From JBAZAX01 sp964568625 (GTDB lineage: Bacteria > Babelota > Babeliae > Babelales > RVW-14): a stretch of DNA of 8,730 bases. Shown here one piece after another: positions 1 to 7,026 of the stretch; the stretch's first letter is position 1; each line of letters begins with the position of its first letter. The notes below the pieces were generated by a model, which saw nothing but the letters and a program-made list of their open reading frames with translations, ran no database searches and was not told the DNA's origin. The stretch covers positions 1 to 8,730 of the forward strand of contig CAZMQG010000029.1 of NCBI GenBank assembly GCA_964568625.1, in the 5' to 3' direction. Made by a program: the position numbers and the translations under genes.

Positions 1-1949
1 TTAGAGATGGCTTGGGGTGATGTATTTACAACATAATTAACACCAAATATTTGCAAAGTGTTGCTTGAGGAATTAACAACAGCAATGAATCGACCATTTG
101 AAGACCAAGCAACGGCTTGTGGGGCTGAATCTGTTGATACCCTTAAATTTGCACTTAAGTTTCCGGATGCATCGAAACCAAATATTTGTAGATCATTACT
201 TGTAGCATTAACAACTGCAATAAAATTGGCAAAAGGTGACCAAACAGCATTACTTGTTCCGGAATTTGTTCCTGTGTAATTAACCAAGATTGGATTTCCA
301 GATTCTGTGAATCTAAAGATATATAGTCTATTTGCTGCAGTTACAACAGAAATAAATCGGCCGTCGGGAGACCATTTTGCGGAATAATTTACGCTCAGTG
401 TGCTTATGCTTCCAACGGATGTTGGGTTCCCAGCTCCGGTGAATTTGTATATTTGTAATGTAGCACTTCCAGAATTGGTGACTGCGATAAATTTTCCATC
501 TGGTGACCAAGAGATGGCAGAAAGATAGTTACCTATATTTGTGCTGCCAACTAAAATTGGATTTGACATGCCTTTGAATCTAAATATCTGTAACGTATAA
601 TCATTACGGTTGATAACTGCAATAAATCTTCCATCTGGAGACCATGTTACGCCGTACGTGCGGGCTCCTGTACTAGTACTTCCAATTTCAGTAGGGTTTG
701 CGGCCCCATTAAATTTAAATATTTTTAGCAAATTACCGGTACCACAAGCAGCAGCAATAAATCTGCCATCAGGAGACCATGCTACAGACGACGCTCCACT
801 ATAAGTGGATACAGTGCCAACTTGAGTAGGATTTCCAGAACCATTAAATCTGAATATTCTTAAAGTAGCGGTTCCACCCTCAACAGTTGCGAGAAATTTG
901 TCATCTGGCGACCATGAAACTGACGTGGGAGTATTTGTGGAAGGAGAGCTTCCAATTAAAATTGCTGGTTGCATAAAAGATACGTCTGATTCGGCATAAC
1001 TTTTTAATCGAATCATATTTTCAAAGACTAAAGACCCTTTTGTAAGTCTGCATCCTGTTAAAGTTGTTAAAAGAGTACATCCATTTAAATGTATTGTTGA
1101 AGATTTATCTTTCATAATGATGAAGTTATTTGTTGTGGTAGTTGGAGAAGCTGAAAATGGGCAATCTGAAAATGTTGCAGGAGCAATTGAAAAAGTTGTT
1201 CCAATATCAAAGTACAAAGAACTATTTGAATCGATAATTGTTGGTCTAGGCGATTGAAGAACTAATGCCGATGTTCCGGTGATTGCGGCATTATTATGAA
1301 TAAATAATTGCCCCATTTTGAAATAAAAGTCATCCGAAAGTGCAAATTCTACATTATCAAGGCAAAGTTTACTACCTAAAGATGCACATTGTATAGAAGG
1401 ATGTCCTGGTTGATTTTGTACATTCTGCAAAACTAAATTTCTTAAAGTTAAAGTTGCATCCGTATCAACAAAAAGTTGTGCGCTGTTATCCAGTAACAAT
1501 TTATTACCATTTCCATCGATAATAAGTCTTCCTCCTGTATGAATGATCTTTCCTGCAGGAATTGTTAAATCACCGTTTAATATTAACGCTCGATCATATC
1601 CGTAGATATTTCCGCCTGAAGAAAGGGTAACTCCATTATCTAATTTTAAATCTTCTAGGAGAAAAATAGTGTTTGTTTCTCGTAGATCGATGGCGCCGGA
1701 AACAGAAATACATGTGTCCATAAATGCAATTGATCCGTGAGTGGATCCGACTCCTGATGCGGGTGTTGCAACTGTGAAACCGTTGTTCATTCGAACAACT
1801 CCAATTGCACTTTCTCCACTTCTAAAAATATTATGAGTTGTTGTGTAATTTGTGTTTGCGCGGCCAAGTAAAGTGCCGCATTTAACAGTATTTGAAAAAT
1901 TTAAAATAAAAAAATAAAAAACAAATGTAATTTTATAAAAATTATTCAT
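1..1949 (-). CDS. Exported beta-helix / seven-bladed propeller protein, paralogue C (3' end cut by window edge)
   Basis: The reading frame is open from ATG at 1949 to the window edge (649 codons, no frameshift or stop). By alignment with the paralogue at 4365-6452 only about 38 C-terminal residues are missing. Residues 1-24 form a signal peptide (hydrophobic 9-18, then ..NTVKC before G-T-L). Residues 35-65 carry the family signature HNIF...SAIGVVRMNNGFTV. Residues 70-320 are short beta-strand units (DTCISVSGAIDL at 78-89, GYDRALILNG at 117-126) that I read as a beta-helix. Tryptophans at 346, 391, 436, 481, 526, 570 and 615 begin seven W-S-P-D-G-R-F-I-A-V-like motifs at 44-45-residue spacing, a WD40/PD40-type propeller. 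Blades 6 (WSPFANF) and 7 (WSSNGRF) are degenerate. The ribosome site is weak (GAAAGAGAG ending one base before ATG). Likely role: cell-surface or secreted binding protein. Ligand and anchoring are unknown. The exported propeller resembles TolB, but the beta-helix and seven blades argue against TolB itself. Confidence 0.88.
   Translation of the reverse strand, partial: MNNFYKITFVFYFFILNFSNTVKCGTLLGRANTNYTTTHNIFRSGESAIGVVRMNNGFTVATPASGVGSTHGSIAFMDTCISVSGAIDLRETNTIFLLEDLKLDNGVTLSSGGNIYGYDRALILNGDLTIPAGKIIHTGGRLIIDGNGNKLLLDNSAQLFVDTDATLTLRNLVLQNVQNQPGHPSIQCASLGSKLCLDNVEFALSDDFYFKMGQLFIHNNAAITGTSALVLQSPRPTIIDSNSSLYFDIGTTFSIAPATFSDCPFSASPTTTTNNFIIMKDKSSTIHLNGCTLLTTLTGCRLTKGSLVFENMIRLKSYAESDVSFMQPAILIGSSPSTNTPTSVSWSPDDKFLATVEGGTATLRIFRFNGSGNPTQVGTVSTYSGASSVAWSPDGRFIAAACGTGNLLKIFKFNGAANPTEIGSTSTGARTYGVTWSPDGRFIAVINRNDYTLQIFRFKGMSNPILVGSTNIGNYLSAISWSPDGKFIAVTNSGSATLQIYKFTGAGNPTSVGSISTLSVNYSAKWSPDGRFISVVTAANRLYIFRFTESGNPILVNYTGTNSGTSNAVWSPFANFIAVVNATSNDLQIFGFDASGNLSANLRVSTDSAPQAVAWSSNGRFIAVVNSSSNTLQIFGVNYVVNTSPQAIS
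3..977 (-). repeat. Blade-coding tandem repeat, period about 135 bp, seven units (paralogue C)
   Basis: This DNA encodes the propeller as seven degenerate tandem units of about 135 bases (45 codons). Each unit has a core resembling the plus-strand string AATAAATCTTCCATCTGG followed by a GACCAT-like end. The cores are similar but not identical, so this is an old protein-level repeat, not a recent satellite. Such repeats could allow unequal recombination within or between the three paralogues and can confuse short-read assembly. Confidence 0.7.
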
Positions 1950-2153
1950 GCTCTCTTTCAATCTTTTTAAGCTATAACTTTTCAAAAAATCTTATCTTAA
2001 TCAACAGTTTTATGTTTTTTCTTCTTTTGCTCTGTGTATGGTTTGTATGCCCGTTTTAGTTTTAAAGTAGTTGGTGTGTAGATGGGCCTTTTTGCCATAG
2101 CATTTTAAACGCGACGGCTGGACCGTGCCCGACGTAGCCTTGGCGTAGACGGG
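1950..2153. other. Intergenic region between paralogues B and C (204 bp)
   Basis: I see no gene here. The half next to the start of paralogue C (1950-2080) is AT-rich. No minus-strand -35/-10 pair with normal spacing stands out; a TATAGC-like hexamer lies near 1970-1975 but lacks a -35. Paralogue C may therefore be read through from paralogue B or use a promoter I cannot recognise. A small hairpin (GGC/GCC arms around CTTTTT) lies at about 2083-2099. The half next to paralogue B contains the GC-rich element listed separately. Confidence 0.6.
2109..2153. repeat. GC-rich intergenic element abutting the stop codon of paralogue B
   Basis: Bases 2111-2153 are about 72% G+C (31 of 43), in sharp contrast to the AT-rich surroundings. 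The element ends at the base next to the TAA stop of paralogue B (2154-2156). It contains an ACGG/CCGT hairpin with a five-base loop at 2114-2126, and a second block at 2128-2153 that begins CCCG, ends CGGG and holds two CGTAG copies around CCTTGG. There is no T-tract on either strand, so it is not a standard intrinsic terminator. It looks like one copy of a short dispersed intergenic repeat (REP/MITE-like). I see no second copy in the window, so the repeat label is an inference. Confidence 0.45.
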
Positions 2154-4345
2154 TTAATTTATATTATCGTATTTCACCAAACCATCTATATTCAAATATG
2201 TTCCCGCAAGTCCGTTTACATTCAAGTCATAACTTGATCCTAATGTTGAATTTCCAAATACTATTGAATTTGAAGCGACTGGCAGGTTTGTTGATCGTGT
2301 GTAATCTAATTTGTAGATTCGGACTAAATTGTTCCCCTCTGTCAAAAGACAACTACCGTCAGGGTGCCACGAAGAACTGTTGTTTGAACTGCTAACGTTG
2401 ATTGTAAAAACGCGATTTGCCCAATTCAATGGACTGGCTGAATTCCATTCAAAGACATATACAATTGCAAATCCATTTGAATAAGCAATGTATCTTCCGT
2501 CNNNNNNNNNNNNNNNNNNNNNNNNNNNNNNNNNNNNNNNNNNNNNNNNNNNNNNNNNNNNNNNNNNNNNNNNNNNNNNNNNNNNNNNNNNNNNNNNNNN
2601 NATTCAAAGACATATACAATTGCAAATCCATTTGAATAAGCAATGTATCTTCCGTCTGGGGACCATCGAGCTTCTGAATAAACATTTCCTCCGGATCCAT
2701 GCCAAATATTATAAATATTTGATCCTCCATCCCATCCCCAAACGCATGCGAATCCATCTCCTGTTGTAGTTGCAAAATATCGCCCATCAGAACTCCAGCT
2801 TAAAAATTGAGGTTCATATGTAGAAAAGTCGCGAATTTTTGAAGCTACAAGAGAAAGTGATGTTCCGGAGAATTTATATATTTCTATTGCATCCGTATCA
2901 TTTCTGCTGCTTGCTATATGCGTTCCGTTAGGATTCCATGCACAACACATTCCGTAACTTCCCCAAGTTGAAGTATTGGCTACCAGATTTAAAGTTATTC
3001 CGTTAAAAAAGAAAATCTCTAGGCGGCTGTTTCTTGTTACAGCCAAGTATTTGCCATCAGGGCTCCAATTGATACCTAAATTGTAACCGCCGCCTGATAC
3101 ATTTACAAGTTGAGTGATTTGAGATCCGTTCCACGAATAAACGGTTATTCCGGTATTATCTTGTATGGTGGCAAGATATTTCCCATCAGGACTTAAATCT
3201 GCCTTTCTTAAATTATTTGTGCTGGGAAGCATAGCTTGTGCGACTTTTGTAATTGATGAACCGGTATACTTGTATACTAAAATATTTGCAGCTTCCCACA
3301 TGCTTACGGTAAAAAAATATCTTCCATCAGGGGTCCATTGAACATATACACTAGGTGTATAATCGGAGCAGGTTAGTGTTGCGGATGTTAAAGTCAATAT
3401 ATTGCGGTTGCTTAAAGTAACTTTATTATCCAAAATAAGTTGGCCTTTTGTTAAACAGATTCCGGTAAATGTAGATTTTAAAGTTGATCCATCAAGATAT
3501 AATTTTGAAGTTGCATCGTCTAAAATAAATAGATTTTTGCCTAAAAGGTTTGGAGTTCCTGTTGTGGTTGTTTGAAAGTCAAATGTGCTTCCCGGAGCAA
3601 AAGTCAAACAACTTCCGGATGTTATGTGTGCAGGCATTGGTGAACGATAAATAAAAGCAGAAGATCCTGAAAATACAACATCGTTGTGTATAAAAAGGTT
3701 TCCTTGATCAAAGAAAAAATCGTTTGTAGGAGAAAATTCTACATTATCAAAAGATAAGTTACTTTTAGTTGTTGTGCATTTAATGCAAGGGTTTCCCGGA
3801 TAGTTTTTTGTATTTTTTATTGTAAGATTTCTTAAAGTTAAAGTTGATTGGGAATCTACAAAAATTTGCCCCCTATCTGCAAATGATAATGTGTTTCCAT
3901 TTCCTTCCAATAAAATTCTTCCACTTATGTGCAATATTTTATTTGTTGGAATTGTTAAATTTCCATTCATGATTATTGCTCTATCGTATCCGTGAATTTT
4001 ACCACCTGAAGATAACGTAACTCCATGGTCAAGAATGAGGTCTGATAACAGTATAATTGTGTTAGTGTCACGTAAATCGATTGCGCCGGAAACGGATACG
4101 CAAGTGTCCATAATTACACTGGATCCAATCTTAGATTCATCGCCAAGTTTTTTTACGGTAACGGTAAAACCGTTGTCCATTCTTACGCAACCTATTGCAC
4201 TTTGACGATTATAAAAAACGTTGTGTTGCGGTTTGTAAGCAAAATAGCTTGGAGCCCCACCCAGACTACCTGCAGATAAATTTGAAAAAAACAACATAAT
4301 AAAAAATGAATTTCTAGTAAAGTTAATTTTGGAAATTTTGTTCAT
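2154..4345 (-). CDS. Exported beta-helix / seven-bladed propeller protein, paralogue B (interrupted by an assembly gap)
   Basis: As printed, the frame breaks at the N run. Collapsing the identical 55 bases on either side gives one frame of 678 residues ending at TAA 2154-2156. Start: ATG 4345, with GGAGAG at 4349-4354. Residues 1-25 are a signal peptide (..FFSNLSA before G-S-L). The family signature HNVF...SAIGCVRMDNGFTV is at 41-62, the beta-helix-like region is at about 75-320 with TCVSVSGAIDL at 81-91, and a CIKC pair is at 187-190. Propeller motifs start at residues 337 (WTPDG), 384 (LSPDG), 427, 470 (WNPNG), 517, 561 and, after the collapse, 608 (WHPDG). The tail NSIVFGNSTLGSSYDL matches paralogue A. 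Blades use Tyr (GRY/GKY) where A and C use Phe, so this copy is the most divergent. It starts 19 bases after paralogue A stops, so they are probably co-transcribed and translationally close. Likely a surface or secreted binding protein; the ligand is unknown. Confidence 0.85.
2447..2501. repeat. 55-bp direct repeat flanking the gap, left copy (contig overlap)
   Basis: This is identical over all 55 bases to 2602-2656. The match runs right up to the gap: this copy ends at the last base before the Ns and the other begins at the first base after them. That is the signature of two contig ends that overlap but were joined with a filler gap. It is almost certainly the same genomic bases printed twice. 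Confidence 0.93.
2502..2601. other. Assembly gap, 100 N
   Basis: Exactly 100 N is the usual placeholder for a gap of unknown size. The flanking 55-base identity indicates a negative gap (overlapping ends), so probably no sequence is missing. The gap plus duplicate (155 positions, not a multiple of three) creates an apparent frameshift in paralogue B that is unlikely to exist in the organism. Confidence 0.95.
2602..2656. repeat. 55-bp direct repeat flanking the gap, right copy (contig overlap)
   Basis: This is the second copy of 2447-2501. It continues without interruption into the upstream part of paralogue B, whereas the left copy continues into the downstream part. The frame therefore passes cleanly from one to the other when only a single copy is kept. 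Confidence 0.93.
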
Positions 4346-4364
4346 TAACTCTCCGTAAACTTAT

Positions 4365-6452
4365 TTAATTTACACAATCATAATTTACAATTCCGTCGTA
4401 TTCGATATTTGCTCCGGCAAGAACTCTCACATCTAAATCATAAGCTGAGCCCAAGGCCGAATTGCCAAATACAATTGAGTTTGAGGAGGCTTGAGGAGTT
4501 CTATCTACAATATAATTTACTCTGAAAACTTGTAGATCTCCTGGGCTTTGGTATGATACACCCGCGATAAAATTCCCATCAGGCGACCATTCCAGAGATG
4601 ATATATTAACCTTAGATGTTGGTATGGTTCCCATTAGTGTAAGTGTATTGGATCCATTAAAATAATATATTTGTATGCATGCCAAATTATAAGATCCCAC
4701 TGCTAAAAAATTTCCGTTTGGAGACCATGAAAGCCCATAGATTGATTTGCTTGCCATGGAAACAGTACTTACAAGTCTTGGAGTGCTAACTCCGTCGAAT
4801 GAAAATATTTTTATACTATCGGTTGCTGCAGTACTTCCTCCTACAGCAATAAATCGTCCATCTGGAGACCATTTAGATCCAACTGGTGTGGTAATAGATA
4901 CGTTGGAACCAATTTGAATAAGAGAACCTGATTCATAAAACCTGTAAACTTGTAATGTATTGGAACTTTGGTTGGGTACGACAATAAATTTACCATCAGG
5001 CGACCACGAAATTCCTGAGGCGGTATTTCCTGTTCCAACGGATACCATTTGAATTAAATTTACACCATTAAATCTCCATACATTCAACAAGCCTGGTGTT
5101 GCCCAATTGCAGGCAGCAATGAATCTACCATCAGGAGACCAGGTTACATTGTGGGCAGTTGTAAGTGAAGCAGATCCGATTGTTGAGATGCTATTAGGTT
5201 TGGTAAATTTGAATACCTGAACAGTTCCGATGGTGCTTGCAACAGCAAGAAACCTTCCGTCAGGGTTCCAGGATACTCCGCTTGCTCCGGCAGATGTTCC
5301 TTGTGTTACTAGAAGTGATGGGGTATTAACTCCGTCAAAGGCATAAAGCTTAAGATTATTGCTGCTTTGCTCAACAAGTGCAAGAGTTTTTCCATCAGGT
5401 GACCACGAAACCCAACGTGAATTATTGCCAAGTGTCACTGTAGAGCCAACTTGTGTTCCTGGAATACCGCTAATGGTCATGGTATAGTTGCTATGAAAAG
5501 ATACTTTATTATCCAAAATCATGGTGCCTGTTCTAAATCTACATCCGGTTAATGTAACACACAAATTGCATCCGTTTAAATGAAGTTTTGATGTTTTGTT
5601 TTTCATAAAAACAAAATTATTTGTTGTTGTGGTTGGAACTGATGAAAATGGACAATCCGTAAAGGTTGACGGAGTGATTGAAAAGGTTGTATTTGTGTCA
5701 AAATATAATGTGCTTGAGGGATTAATAATCATTGGTTTTGGGGAACAGTAGGTAAGTGTGGAGGTTCCTGTAATTGAGACATCATTGTTAATAAAAAGTT
5801 GACCGCGGTTAAAATAAAAATCATCTGCCAAATTTAAAATAACATCTTGTAGGCAAAGGTTACTACCAAGAGTTGAACATTGTAAACATGGGTTACCTGG
5901 TTGATTACGTGTATTTTGTAACACTAAATTTTTTAATGTTAATGTTGAATTTGTGTCAATTAAAATTTTTGAGCTGTTTCCCATGGTGATGGTATTTCCA
6001 TTCCCATCAATAACAATTTTTCCGTTAATGTGAAAAGTGCTGTCATTTGGAATGGTTAAATTTCCGTTTAAAATCAAAGCTCTATCGTATCCACAAATAG
6101 TTCCTCCATTGGGTGAAAATGTTACGCCATTATCAAGGGTTAGATCTGCATTTAAAAGCATTGTATTTGTAGTTCTTAAGTCGATTCCTCCGGAGACTGA
6201 AAGACATGTATCTAAAAAAGCAATTGATCCGTGAGTGGATCCTACACCCGAAGCAGGAGTTACAACAGTAAACCCGTTTGTCATTCGAACAAATCCGGTG
6301 GCGCTTTGACTACTTCTGAAAACATTGTGGACAGTTGTGTAATTTAAGCCGCTGGTTCCGGATAGACTGCCTGCGTGAATTTTAGAATTTAAAAGTAGCA
6401 TTAATATGCTGATAAATAGAAAATTATTTCTAATTCTATTCTTTATTCTCAT
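4365..6452 (-). CDS. Exported beta-helix / seven-bladed propeller protein, paralogue A (complete)
   Basis: This is the only complete, uninterrupted copy (695 residues) and serves as the family reference. Start: ATG 6452, with a strong GGGAGAG at 6455-6461. Residues 1-27 are a signal peptide (basic start, FLFISILMLLL core, ..SKIHA before G-S-L). The family signature HNVF...SATGFVRMTNGFTV is at 42-63. Residues about 75-320 form a beta-helix-like domain of Asn/Gly/Thr-rich short strands, with DTCLSVSGGIDL at 81-92 and GYDRALILNG at 121-130. Cysteines include a CLQC pair at 189-192 and C295, C298 and C304. Seven propeller motifs start at W350, W395, W438, W483, W528, W576 and W622. The tail 656-695 (NSIVFGNSALGSAYDL...) is shared with paralogue B. 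N-terminal domain and blades are closer to paralogue C than to B, including a 23-base exact DNA match (6220-6242 with 1726-1748). A surface or secreted binding role is inferred from architecture; no catalytic residues are recognised. Confidence 0.92.
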   Translation of the reverse strand: MRIKNRIRNNFLFISILMLLLNSKIHAGSLSGTSGLNYTTVHNVFRSSQSATGFVRMTNGFTVVTPASGVGSTHGSIAFLDTCLSVSGGIDLRTTNTMLLNADLTLDNGVTFSPNGGTICGYDRALILNGNLTIPNDSTFHINGKIVIDGNGNTITMGNSSKILIDTNSTLTLKNLVLQNTRNQPGNPCLQCSTLGSNLCLQDVILNLADDFYFNRGQLFINNDVSITGTSTLTYCSPKPMIINPSSTLYFDTNTTFSITPSTFTDCPFSSVPTTTTNNFVFMKNKTSKLHLNGCNLCVTLTGCRFRTGTMILDNKVSFHSNYTMTISGIPGTQVGSTVTLGNNSRWVSWSPDGKTLALVEQSSNNLKLYAFDGVNTPSLLVTQGTSAGASGVSWNPDGRFLAVASTIGTVQVFKFTKPNSISTIGSASLTTAHNVTWSPDGRFIAACNWATPGLLNVWRFNGVNLIQMVSVGTGNTASGISWSPDGKFIVVPNQSSNTLQVYRFYESGSLIQIGSNVSITTPVGSKWSPDGRFIAVGGSTAATDSIKIFSFDGVSTPRLVSTVSMASKSIYGLSWSPNGNFLAVGSYNLACIQIYYFNGSNTLTLMGTIPTSKVNISSLEWSPDGNFIAGVSYQSPGDLQVFRVNYIVDRTPQASSNSIVFGNSALGSAYDLDVRVLAGANIEYDGIVNYDCVN
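4488..5465 (-). repeat. Blade-coding tandem repeat, seven units (paralogue A)
   Basis: Seven degenerate units of about 135 bases encode the propeller. Consecutive motif tryptophans lie 43-48 residues apart. Each unit carries a recognisable plus-strand core of the type TTTCCATCAGG followed by a GACCA-like end. They resemble the units of paralogue C more than those of B. Confidence 0.68.
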
Positions 6453-6468
6453 TACTCTCCCTTTTTTA

Positions 6469-6498
6469 AAAATCGATAAATTATATTTTTTCGATTTT
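6469..6498 (-). promoter_or_regulatory. Inverted repeat with TATAAT in its loop, next to the RBS of paralogue A
   Basis: Eight-base perfect arms AAAATCGA (6469-6476) and TCGATTTT (6491-6498) enclose 14 bases that read AAAAATATAATTTA on the minus strand, including a perfect TATAAT (6485-6480). The near arm ends seven bases from the GGGAGAG ribosome site. It could be a promoter -10 without a good -35, an operator, or a leader hairpin near the ribosome site. In such AT-rich DNA, chance is also possible. Confidence 0.35.
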
Positions 6499-6544
6499 CA
6501 ATCTAAGCCAAGGGGCTTCTCCTTTTAGTTTTCTCCTTACATAA

Positions 6545-6572
6545 ATATTACAGGCTTCAATCTTTGCGTCAA
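6545..6572 (-). promoter_or_regulatory. Candidate sigma70-type promoter for paralogues A and B
   Basis: On the minus strand there is TTGACG (6572-6567; five of six matches to the -35 consensus), a 16-base spacer and TAATAT (6550-6545; four of six). Transcription would start near 6538, leaving a leader of about 85 bases before paralogue A. It is one of two candidates here; the other is the TATAAT at 6480-6485. Confidence 0.4.
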
Positions 6573-6634
6573 GATCAAATCAATATTGAATCGCGGAGAG
6601 TTAGAGTTTAATAAAGTTTAATAAAAATATAGAT

Positions 6635-6657
6635 AACTAAGTATAAAACGCTTAGTT
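6635..6657. terminator. Possible weak terminator hairpin after the small exported-protein gene
   Basis: Arms AACTAAG (6635-6641) and CTTAGTT (6651-6657) form a seven-pair stem with a nine-base loop. On the minus strand it lies about 65 bases beyond the stop at 6721 and is followed by ATCTATATTTTT, a broken T-tract. On the plus strand it is followed by TTTGTTT. The stem is AT-rich, so any termination would be weak. Confidence 0.3.
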
Positions 6658-6720
6658 TTTGTTTCGTCGTTTTTTTATATTAAGATGTTTTTTGTTTTGA
6701 TTGTGTAGTTATGAAATAAA

Positions 6721-7026
6721 TTATTTTGAGTTTCCGTTTTCAACCATATGCAAGACTGTTGCTCCAGATAAATTTTTTGCAGTAAGAAAATCTTCATTTG
6801 ACAGTTTATTTGCAGAAATATTTATCTCTTTTATTAGGTTGGAGCATCCTTTTTTTATAGCCGCAACAAATTCTAAAATTGTGGATTTTTCTTTTAATTC
6901 TTTAATTTCTGGGGATAAATCTCTTGCGTCTAAATATATTGGACAAAAAATATTAGTGTCAGATTTTACTGAAAATATGTAGCTATTCAATAACATCAGC
7001 AATATTATTTTTTTAAATATGATCAT
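6721..7026 (-). CDS. Small exported protein (101 aa) with a C-terminal half-ankyrin-like motif
   Basis: I chose ATG 7026 because AAGGA (7032-7036) sits five bases upstream. In-frame ATG 7044 and TTG 7071 have no such site. Residues 1-22 look like a signal peptide: MIIFKK, then IILLMLLNSYIF, then SVKS. The mature part (about 79 residues) is charged and probably helical. Its end, LTAKNLSGATVLHMVENGN (about 81-99), resembles the opening of an ankyrin repeat (consensus ..D.xGxTpLHxAaxxGn), but the protein stops two residues later at TAA 6721-6723. No further ankyrin sequence follows in that frame. It could be a natural short protein with one capping motif or the remnant of a longer ankyrin protein. 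Function is unknown. It has its own candidate promoter (7100-7129) and about 270 bases before paralogue A, so it is probably a separate unit. Confidence 0.65.
   Translation of the reverse strand: MIIFKKIILLMLLNSYIFSVKSDTNIFCPIYLDARDLSPEIKELKEKSTILEFVAAIKKGCSNLIKEINISANKLSNEDFLTAKNLSGATVLHMVENGNSK

Larger units (their letters stand above)
2280..3373 (-). repeat. Blade-coding tandem repeat, seven units (paralogue B)
   Basis: Seven units of 43-47 codons encode the propeller of paralogue B. They are more diverged from each other than those of A and C; one has lost the blade tryptophan (LSPDG at residue 384). The assembly gap falls between the motifs of blades 6 and 7. After the gap is collapsed, the spacing between these motifs is 47 residues, within the range of the other blades. 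Confidence 0.65.
6453..6720. other. Intergenic region upstream of paralogue A (268 bp)
   Basis: No gene is seen. On the minus strand this region would carry the end of the small gene's transcript (hairpin 6635-6657), then a promoter for paralogue A, then a leader. The leader includes two AAGGAG-like purine tracts (about 6519-6537) that precede no usable reading frame, a small AAGCC/GGCTT hairpin at 6505-6518, and a longer hairpin at 6469-6498. A ten-base palindrome TCAATATTGA lies at 6580-6589, just upstream of the candidate -35. Confidence 0.5.

Noticed and set aside
58..279. Short plus-strand frames at 58-279 and 610-804 within paralogue C
   Set aside because: They are antisense to the blade repeats and recur because the repeats recur. 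They are not independent genes.
2154..2429. A separate 91-residue gene at 2154-2429
   Set aside because: It is the C-terminal part of paralogue B (seventh blade and tail), cut off only by the false gap. Its apparent start is an internal TTG.
2447..2656. CRISPR or true tandem repeat around the N gap
   Set aside because: There are only two copies, each touching the Ns, and they encode the same 18 residues. No array or spacers are present; contig overlap explains it.
2426..4345. Reading paralogue B as a 639-residue protein that ends at 2426 through the N run
   Set aside because: The frame after the Ns is an artefact of the duplicated 55 bases. The other frame gives the family tail, the seventh blade and the matching stop.
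4365..6452. Identification of the paralogues as TolB
   Set aside because: The blade motif is similar, but TolB has a different N-terminal domain, a six-bladed propeller and no beta-helix-like region; three tandem copies would also be unusual.
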